DNA from: an uncultured Ruminococcus sp. | GTDB taxonomy: Bacteria > Bacillota > Clostridia > Oscillospirales > Ruminococcaceae | Assembly: GCA_937910385.1 (NCBI GenBank) | Contig: CALEPT010000138.1 | Coordinates: 1 to 5,922 of the forward strand | DNA length: 5,922 nt | Direction: 5' to 3' | Part shown: positions 1 through 5,041 of the stretch, one piece after another | Position numbering within the stretch: position 1 is the stretch's first letter | Layout of the letters: the number at the start of each line of letters is the position of its first letter | Translations under genes and position numbers: made by a program | The notes under the pieces: generated by a model | Told to the model about the DNA's origin: nothing | Database searches by the model: none | What the model saw: the letters and a program-made list of their open reading frames with translations, nothing else

Positions 1-202
1 ATGATTTTTGAAGCGCCTGGCCGGGCAATGGAAACTGCCATAAACACTCCGACTTTTTCCGCAGCTCCGGTCTGCAACAGAACCCATGGTGAGCGGTGGC
101 ATCCTCGCAGCACACAATGCCGTATTCGATCTGCGCATCCTGAAGGCGTGCTTACAATTCTATAACATATACGCTTACATAGAAAGGACTGACCATTATT
201 GA
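1..202 (+). pseudogene. Remnant of a DnaQ-like (DEDDh) 3'-5' exonuclease gene
   Basis: The frame that ends at the TGA at 200-202 reads MVSGGILAAHNAVFDLRILK from 86, followed by ACLQFYNI. The HNAxFDxxxL core is the Exo II motif of DEDDh exonucleases (DnaQ/PolC epsilon type), which trim DNA or RNA 3' ends using two metal ions. Upstream, the same frame has a stop at 41-43. Frame 1 around 28-60 reads METAINTPTFS, which fits the 'APTF' stretch that precedes Exo II in these proteins, so a 1-nt frameshift around 57-73 is likely. After FYNI the family normally continues for some 60 or more residues to the Exo III His/Asp motif; here ten unrelated residues lead to the stop. The piece therefore lacks Exo III and looks like a decayed or recombined fragment. 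Exo I would lie left of the window and cannot be judged. Motif recognition is good; the frameshift is inferred. Confidence 0.6.
183..188 (+). promoter_or_regulatory. Ribosome binding site AAAGGA that supports a TTG start
   Basis: AAAGGA lies 10 nt before the TTG at 199. It is the only purine-rich site in front of the signal peptide, and no ATG or GTG in this frame lies between it and the hydrophobic core, so it decides the unusual TTG start. Confidence 0.5.
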
Positions 203-1371
203 TAAATAGAATAACCGCTCTGTTATGTGCCGCTTGTATCACTATGCTGTCTGCTGTTTCTATCAATGCCCACGCAGCGACAAACAGCAGCGACACAGAA
301 TTGCAAGATATTCTCGACAGCATTCTCACCGAGGATATGACCGGCAAGGAAAAGGTGTACGCAATCACTGAATATGTCGGTGAAACCTATGCCTATGACG
401 CAGGCGGTCAAACCTATGATTATATTTTGCAAAATGGCGGCGGTGACTGCTGGGCGGCAACCGATCTGATCGTCCACCTTGCGAACCTAGCGGGTATGAG
501 TGCCGCTTATCACGATGCTTCTCATGATCCGGGGCCTATTTTGTACGGCTATCAGCACATCTGTGCGCAAATTCTTGCTGATGGCGAGTATTATATTGCA
601 GAGTCCGGAACTGCCGATGACTCCGATGAGCAGTATTTTGTTTTTGAATTGGGAGCTGACCCGTACCGTATTCAGGAAAACGAGGACGGCACAATAACTG
701 CACGTACTTACGCTGGATTTGATAAAGATGTCATTGTGCCGGAAACCATTAATGGAAACGTCATAGCTTTCCGCTCAAATGTTGGTTCTGATACATTTGC
801 TTTCACACAGGAAGCGCTTGGTGAAAGAACAGTGACAAAAATCGGAAATTGGGCTTTTCATCAATCGCAGCTACATGATTTGAACGCCGCTTATTTTGCT
901 TGCCTGAAATGGGATTTTGTTCAGCCGGAAACTGTGACACTGCCGGATACCATTACAGAAATTGGAAAAGGCGCATTTTACCGGAATGATCTGAGTAAGA
1001 TCTATCTGCCTGCATCATTGACCACTATCGGTGAAAACGCCTTTTACGATTGTGCAAAACTCACTGATATCTACTATTCCGGAACGGAGACACAGTGGCA
1101 GTCTATTTCCATTGCAGACGGAAACGATTCACTTGAAAATGCTGTCATCCATTATCAAGCCGCTGAAATAGAGAAATCGAGAACGGGCGATGTCAACGGA
1201 GACGGAGAGTTCTCGGTCGCAGATGTGGTGCTTTTGCAGAAGTGGCTGCTTGCCGTACCGTACACACAGCTTGCGGACTGGAAAGCCGGTGATTTTTACG
1301 ATGATGGCAAGCTCGATGTATTTGATCTGTGTCTGATGAAACGAGAGCTTCTGGCTAAAGGCAATCAATAA
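199..1371 (+). CDS. Secreted dockerin protein with transglutaminase-like and BspA-type LRR domains
   Basis: A 390-residue protein read from TTG. Residues 1-27 form a signal peptide (MINR, a hydrophobic core, cleavage near AHA-A), so it is exported. Residues about 50-140 resemble the transglutaminase/protease-like core: Cys84 in GGGDCWAATDL, His120 in YGYQHICAQI, and Glu135 in YYIAESG where the family usually has Asp. Such domains cleave or cross-link peptide amides; the substrate is unknown. Residues about 175-320 are a BspA-like leucine-rich repeat region (VPETINGNVI, TEIGKGAFY, TTIGENAFYDC, then a typical closing strand with SGTETQWQSIS). Residues 330-385 are a type I dockerin. Its first calcium loop is canonical (D331, N333, D335, D342); the second has Tyr367 at a ligand position. 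The dockerin should attach the protein to a cohesin of a scaffoldin or cell-surface anchor. The next gene starts 31 bp downstream and carries a paralogous dockerin. Domain calls are firm; catalytic activity is inferred. Confidence 0.85.
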   Translation: MINRITALLCAACITMLSAVSINAHAATNSSDTELQDILDSILTEDMTGKEKVYAITEYVGETYAYDAGGQTYDYILQNGGGDCWAATDLIVHLANLAGMSAAYHDASHDPGPILYGYQHICAQILADGEYYIAESGTADDSDEQYFVFELGADPYRIQENEDGTITARTYAGFDKDVIVPETINGNVIAFRSNVGSDTFAFTQEALGERTVTKIGNWAFHQSQLHDLNAAYFACLKWDFVQPETVTLPDTITEIGKGAFYRNDLSKIYLPASLTTIGENAFYDCAKLTDIYYSGTETQWQSISIADGNDSLENAVIHYQAAEIEKSRTGDVNGDGEFSVADVVLLQKWLLAVPYTQLADWKAGDFYDDGKLDVFDLCLMKRELLAKGNQ

Positions 1372-1402
1372 TTCCGCCGAAACATAAAAAGGAGCGTTTA
1401 AC

Positions 1403-1708
1403 ATGAAGAAAACGATCGCATTTTTATCCGTACTGTCTGTCATTTTGACAACCAATGCTGTAACGGTTTTCGCGGCGGATGCGCCTGTGAATATTGAAGC
1501 CGCACTGTACGATCAGTTGATGGAAAACGGAACATACGACACAAATGAAGATGGCATCATTTCAGAGACTGAATTCAGGCAGATCAATTATCTGAACCTC
1601 GATCTGGCAGATATTACATCGCTGGACTTTCTGAATGAGCTATCAGGATTAAGATCTTTATATCTGCATATCTGCGTAACGGCAGCTTTTCTGACTTTTC
1701 TTTTTTGA
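1403..1708 (+). CDS. 5' part of a frameshifted dockerin gene: signal peptide, EF-hand loop, LRR start
   Basis: ATG start with AAGGAG at 1389-1394, 8 nt upstream. Residues 1-24 are a clear signal peptide (MKK, hydrophobic core, TVFA-ADA). Residues 46-57 form a textbook EF-hand calcium loop: D46, N48, D50, G51, I53, E57. Residues from about 62 begin leucine-rich repeats (INYLNLDLADITSLDFL, LSGLRSLYL). After Leu88 the frame turns into HICVTAAFLTFLF and stops at 1706-1708. The change happens at the perfect tandem octamer 1660-1675. Taking out one copy continues LYL as RNGSFSDFSFLKGFSSLSTL, which keeps the repeat rhythm, so this ORF is the front of one gene ending at 3348 (645 residues when restored). 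As it stands, the product is a secreted 101-residue stub without a dockerin. Confidence 0.75.
   Translation: MKKTIAFLSVLSVILTTNAVTVFAADAPVNIEAALYDQLMENGTYDTNEDGIISETEFRQINYLNLDLADITSLDFLNELSGLRSLYLHICVTAAFLTFLF
1660..1675 (+). repeat. Perfect 8-bp tandem duplication (ATATCTGC x2) causing a frameshift
   Basis: ATATCTGC occupies 1660-1667 and again 1668-1675, with no extension on either side (T versus C on the left, A versus G on the right). Eight bases shift the frame. Deleting either copy joins the signal-peptide ORF to the downstream LRR-propeller-dockerin ORF exactly in phase. The most direct explanation is replication slippage, reversible in principle, or an assembly or sequencing error. 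Confidence 0.85.
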
Positions 1709-3348
1709 AGGGATTTTCTTCGCTTTCAACATTGCAGCTCAGTAATATGCCGCAGGTAACGGATGTATCATTCATCAAGGACATGAATCTGGACAAGTGC
1801 TATCTGTCCGGTATGGATCAGATCACCGATGAGCAGCGGTTAGAGCTTCTTCGTTTTCAGGACGCTGAAAACGGTGCAGTTGGATTTTCAAATGTGATAG
1901 GCGCATTGCCGCAGGGACTTTTTGTATATTCCGATATCTCACTTGCAATTGAGAACACGGATATTGCCTGCTTTGACCGTGCCGGAGTAAATCCTCTTCA
2001 GCAGTCCGCTGCGGAGATTTATGGCATAGCAAACGGATCAACTACATATTCTTTCTCTTTTAAGGGTGAGGTCATTCACACAGGAACTATCAATATCGGT
2101 ACAGTAACAGAATATGTAACGCCTTCAAAAGCAAATCAAGAATTGCCGGGAATCTATACTTCCAGAGTGCTCAGACCCGGTAATACAATCGTTCTTCATG
2201 ACGGAAACTTATGTGCTTTTGAGAACTGCTCATATTCCATTCTGAGAAAGAATGTCAAAGGCTTCTCGGACGGCTCATTCTACGATGATTCCGGTTCTTA
2301 CCTTTCAGTCTCTGCTGATCTCGTCCTTTATCAGGACGGTACGCTTGAGATAAACGAACAGACTCCGGTCGGAGCAGACGGAGTTGTATTTTCACAGGTT
2401 CTCGGCTCGTATGCAATTTCTGAATCGGGTGACGTCTACTGCTTATATGGCGAGAATGGTAAAATTGTGTTAGATAAGGTGTACAGTGGATTTAGCGGAT
2501 TTCCAGAGAATGACCTTATGTACATTATTTCTGATACCGGGGAAGTTGTACTGCTCGAATTAAAAAAGCAGACTGGGAAAGCGACTACACGTCAGGCATT
2601 CCCAACAGGCATCATGAACATCACCGGCTCATACGGAGATCACTTCATAGATGCAGACCATATCTTATGGGAAGTTGACCGGAATGTTGGCAGTGAACCG
2701 ACTATCAGAAAAACTGCTGAAAATGTCATATGGGTTGGATTCAGAAGCTACGGCGGCGGTGCAGGTGCCTGCGGTGTCTATATCACATCTGAAGGAACCG
2801 CATATTCACTAAGCGGCAAAAGGAAGCTGATTCTGGACGATGAGTCGGATAAAGCGAAGCCCTATCTTGCATCGGGAGCATTTACCTACAGCACGGGCGG
2901 CGGTGACTATGCAGTGGCAGGAAACGGCTCAGGCAAGTACCATATCGACAGCAAGAATAATCTGTGCATGGAGTATAACGGCGTGCGCAGGCTAACAAAC
3001 GATGCGGCTCAGTATCTTACCTATGACATGGATGCAGCGACAGCTCTTCCGAATGTTTATTATCTGAAACTTGATCATATGATCTGGTGCTATTCATTTG
3101 CGGAGGATACGTTTAAAGCTGTTTCAGATGCAGAAATACCGAAGACGGTCAAAGGCGACATAAACGCTGACGGCGTGTTTAATGTTTCTGACATCGTACT
3201 GCTCCAGAAGTGGCTGCTGGCTGTACCGGACACACATCTTGCTGACTGGAAGGCAGGAAATCTCTGTGAGGACGACAGGCTTGATGTATTTGACCTCTGT
3301 CTTATGAAGCGAGAGCTTCTGAACAATGCAAACAATCAAAATGGGTAA
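1675..3348 (+). pseudogene. 3' part of the frameshifted dockerin gene: LRRs, beta-rich region, dockerin
   Basis: This open frame continues the leucine-rich repeats cut off at 1660-1675 (SFSDFSFLKGFSSLSTLQL, then VTDVSFIKDM with NLDKCYL). It has no start codon with a ribosome site of its own; a TTG at 1705 lies inside a T-run and would drop the signal peptide. From about 2390 to 3130 the protein shows recurring beta-hairpin-like units ending in a hydrophobic or aromatic pair (GSYAISESGDVYCL, GVYITSEGTAYSL, KYHIDSKNNLCMEY, YYLKLDHMIWCYSF), which may be blades of a beta-propeller; no family is recognised. The last part, 3154-3321, is a type I dockerin, GDINADGVFNVSDIVLLQKW onward, about 75% identical to that of the preceding gene. 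Its second calcium loop is worn: Asn, Cys and Asp replace the first ligand, the third ligand and the usual Gly. In a restored gene this would be a secreted, cohesin-bound protein. Confidence 0.75.
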
Positions 3349-3370
3349 AATGCTATCATCTCATACCATC

Positions 3371-3376
3371 AAGGTG
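3371..3376 (+). promoter_or_regulatory. Ribosome binding site AAGGTG that sets the start at 3383
   Basis: AAGGTG lies 6 nt before the ATG at 3383. The longer reading from 3326 would begin inside the end of the dockerin gene, has no such site and puts 19 polar residues in front of the MTKRKK-hydrophobic signal. Confidence 0.6.
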
Positions 3377-3382
3377 ACTATC

Positions 3383-3895
3383 ATGACGAAAAGGAAGAAA
3401 ATCATCCGTATCATCAGCGTTGTTCTGCTATTGGTGCTGATCATCATTTGGTCGCTGTGTAATGCTCGGATCTCAAATAATACGGAGTGCATTACAGAAA
3501 GCATCTATGAAACAGCATCTGCGCCTGGTGGATATGAGCATTTCAGTCTGAATATGGGATATGGCAGCATTCTTTCAGAAGATGATTATCATACAATTGC
3601 AGCCGGGAGCAGCGGCATCTGGGAGGACGTACCGGAGCAATGTCACTGGGACTGGGGCATCAAATCTGTTCATACGCTCTCTTATGGCGTAGGTGCGTGT
3701 ACTTATATACATGATAACTGTACGATCACAGGCTCAGATGGAACGGTATATTCTGGATATGATCGGCATATCCGAATTGACTGGAAAAGGAATGCATACA
3801 AGCATAGGTACGAAGTTACTGATACATACGAGTATATTACCCCAGAATTTCCATGCAATGCATTTGATTTTCTCGATGGACTTTTTAGCAAATGA
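3383..3895 (+). CDS. Small membrane-anchored protein of unknown function
   Basis: I do not recognise a family. The 170-residue protein starts with a strongly basic tip (MTKRKK) and a hydrophobic segment at residues 7-26 (IIRIISVVLLLVLIIIWSLC), so it is either anchored by one N-terminal helix or exported. The stretch before Cys26 (WSLC) is not a good lipobox. The remaining roughly 140 residues are hydrophilic and rich in aromatics and glycine, with Cys36, 87, 106, 113 and 158; the GACTYIHDNC pair could form a disulfide outside the cell. There is a 34-bp gap after the second dockerin gene and 27 bp before the UPF0158 gene, so it probably shares their transcript. It might help display or handle the dockerin proteins, but nothing in the sequence proves it. 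Confidence 0.7.
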   Translation: MTKRKKIIRIISVVLLLVLIIIWSLCNARISNNTECITESIYETASAPGGYEHFSLNMGYGSILSEDDYHTIAAGSSGIWEDVPEQCHWDWGIKSVHTLSYGVGACTYIHDNCTITGSDGTVYSGYDRHIRIDWKRNAYKHRYEVTDTYEYITPEFPCNAFDFLDGLFSK

Positions 3896-3909
3896 AAATA
3901 GAGGAAAGT

Positions 3910-3915
3910 GGAAGG
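3910..3915 (+). promoter_or_regulatory. Ribosome binding site GGAAGG that sets the start at 3923
   Basis: GGAAGG stands 7 nt before the ATG at 3923. The in-frame GTG at 3908 would leave only about 3 nt to its GAGG (3901-3904), and the conserved family start MKVKLSDII begins at the ATG. Confidence 0.55.
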
Positions 3916-3922
3916 TTACAAG

Positions 3923-4333
3923 ATGAAAGTAAAACTATCAGATATCATTGATGCTCTCATGTCAGCGAATCAGGACTCCGAGTATTTCCTTGATAAGAAA
4001 ACCGGCTCGATAGAATGGGTCAGCGATATGGCTATGACCGAATCAGAGCAGCAGGCAGTATATGACCGCCTTGATGCACATGGATTTTATCACCTGCCGA
4101 CACAGTATGAGATTCGTGACTATGACATTATGGAGGATTTTACAGACACACTCTCCGGATCTGCGCATGAAAAGTTAGCCAGTGCGCTCCGTGGGCGTGG
4201 TGCTTTCCGGCGTTTCAAGGATACCGTACATCACCTTGGAATTGCTGAGCAATGGTATGCTTTTCAGGATGAGGCGTATAGACGGAAAGCGGTGGAGTGG
4301 TGTGAAGAGAATGAAATTGATTATGAGGGATAG
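3923..4333 (+). CDS. UPF0158 family protein
   Basis: A 136-residue cytoplasmic protein without signal peptide or membrane segment. It matches the UPF0158 family pattern along its whole length: MKVKLSDIIDAL at the start, YFLDKKTGSI around residues 21-30, LPTQYEIRDYDIMEDF at 58-73, GRGAFRRFKD at 91-100, EQWYAFQDEAY at 109-119 and AVEWCEENEIDYEG at the end. The biochemical role of this family is not established; it is common in Firmicutes and is often a stand-alone housekeeping-like gene. Here it follows the anchored protein by 27 bp, and 63 bp separate it from the HhH gene. The gene looks intact and of usual length. The family call rests on remembered consensus, not on a search. Confidence 0.8.
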   Translation: MKVKLSDIIDALMSANQDSEYFLDKKTGSIEWVSDMAMTESEQQAVYDRLDAHGFYHLPTQYEIRDYDIMEDFTDTLSGSAHEKLASALRGRGAFRRFKDTVHHLGIAEQWYAFQDEAYRRKAVEWCEENEIDYEG

Positions 4334-4378
4334 GTTTTCCGCATTTATCAACATTTTTTCAACAGAGTTTTAAACTAT

Positions 4379-4384
4379 AAGGAG
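4379..4384 (+). promoter_or_regulatory. Ribosome binding site AAGGAG with long spacing before the HhH gene
   Basis: A strong AAGGAG lies 12 nt before the ATG at 4397, longer than the usual 6-9 nt, so translation of this gene may be weak. An ATG at 4386 is too close to the site and opens only a 4-codon frame that stops on the real start codon. Confidence 0.45.
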
Positions 4385-4396
4385 TATGATAACCAT

Positions 4397-4618
4397 ATGA
4401 GCCAACCCGTAATCGACCGTGATACCTACCGCACCATAAAGAAGATGTCCCGTGAGGAGCTGCAAGCCTTTCTCATGCGGTATGCTGACAGTTTAAGAGA
4501 GGATGCACCTACGCTTGACCTGAGAGAACTGGAGAAGGATATCAAGGGTGTGAAAGGTATCGGAGAGAAAAGAGCAGAGGAGATCATGACTATTATTGAA
4601 CGCCACTTAGGCGTATAA
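4397..4618 (+). CDS. Small helix-hairpin-helix (HhH) protein
   Basis: A 73-residue soluble protein. Residues 41-72 hold a single helix-hairpin-helix: LRELEKDIKGVKGIGEKRAE, then EIMTIIERHLG, with the hairpin glycines at Gly51, Gly54 and Gly56 (KGVKGIGEK). HhH motifs bind the backbone of DNA or RNA without sequence preference, as in RuvA, ComEA and NER nucleases. The first 40 residues look helical and acidic-basic mixed, with no recognised domain. A lone HhH this short is probably an accessory subunit rather than an enzyme. The stop lies 18 bp before the start of the NYN nuclease gene, which has a strong GGAGGT, so the two are likely co-translated and may act together. No finer family assignment is possible by eye. 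Confidence 0.75.
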   Translation: MSQPVIDRDTYRTIKKMSREELQAFLMRYADSLREDAPTLDLRELEKDIKGVKGIGEKRAEEIMTIIERHLGV

Positions 4619-4636
4619 AAGAACGGAGGTGCTGCG

Positions 4637-5041
4637 ATGGCTTCTAACAACAGATATTCTACCGTTGACACCAAAGACCTTGTAGCGACCATTGCCTATC
4701 TCATAGGCGTGAAAAAACACATTGTAGAGAAATGCTTCGATGCGGAATGCCATGAGCTGTTACAGAAATTGTACAGCTCCCAGGCAGCTACGACAATCCG
4801 CTATCTCTGCAAGCTGCGGACAGCTCTGTTCCTGAAATACAAGAAGACCGACTATGAGATGCGGAATAATTTGAAGAACCTGAATACGCTTGAATGGTAC
4901 GATGCAGAGAACATCGCTCAGCTCGAAAAATGGGGCATCCCGATCATCAAGGCAAACTATCGCTCCGAAAAATATATGCTCGACATCAACAAGCTGATCG
5001 CCAACCACATAGACGATGTGGCGACGTTAATTCCTGACTGA
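4637..5041 (+). CDS. N-terminal part of an NYN/PIN-like nuclease gene, ending at an in-frame TGA
   Basis: ATG start with GGAGGT at 4625-4630, 6 nt upstream, one of the best ribosome sites in the window. The 134 residues are soluble and mostly helical with basic patches (LCKLRTALFLKYKKTDY) and no recognised domain. The frame ends at TGA 5039-5041 after VATLIPD, yet the same frame stays open from 5042 to the window edge and carries the NYN catalytic domain. So this looks like the front of one larger protein. It could also be a separate small protein made alongside a silent downstream half. A TGG-to-TGA change (Trp to stop, giving IPDWCEWQYIREL) would explain it with one base. Confidence 0.65.
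   Translation: MASNNRYSTVDTKDLVATIAYLIGVKKHIVEKCFDAECHELLQKLYSSQAATTIRYLCKLRTALFLKYKKTDYEMRNNLKNLNTLEWYDAENIAQLEKWGIPIIKANYRSEKYMLDINKLIANHIDDVATLIPD

Noticed and set aside
152..178. Promoter for the first dockerin gene with a -10-like TATAAC at 161-166
   Set aside because: The -10 is a 5 of 6 match, but no acceptable -35 lies 16-18 bp upstream, so support is too thin to list.
1696..1708. T-run directly before the stop as a programmed slippage site joining the two frames
   Set aside because: The LRR match in the second frame already begins upstream of the T-run, at the octamer duplication. No proper slippery heptamer is in phase. Minor slippage cannot be excluded.
1705..3348. TTG at 1705 as the true start of an independent gene overlapping the previous one by 4 bp (TTGA)
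   Set aside because: No ribosome site precedes it, it would start in mid-repeat, and it would give a dockerin protein without signal peptide. The reading frame upstream of it still fits the LRR pattern.
3326..3382. Longer start for the small anchored protein
   Set aside because: It overlaps the dockerin gene, has no ribosome site and puts a polar extension before the signal segment.
3446..3463. Lipoprotein signal (WSLC) in the small anchored protein
   Set aside because: The residues before Cys26 do not fit the lipobox, where a small residue is needed just before the Cys.
4348..4381. Promoter in the 63-bp gap before the HhH gene
   Set aside because: The best -35/-10 pair would start transcription within the ribosome binding site.
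4386..4400. Four-codon leader peptide ending on the HhH start codon
   Set aside because: Its ATG is 1 nt from AAGGAG, too close for initiation; most likely chance.
5039..5041. TGA read as selenocysteine or as tryptophan by a variant code
   Set aside because: Downstream bases show only a weak 4-5 bp stem with GU pairs and no clear SECIS hairpin. Other genes here use TGG for Trp, the 3383 gene ends with TGA, and no variant code is known for this kind of organism.
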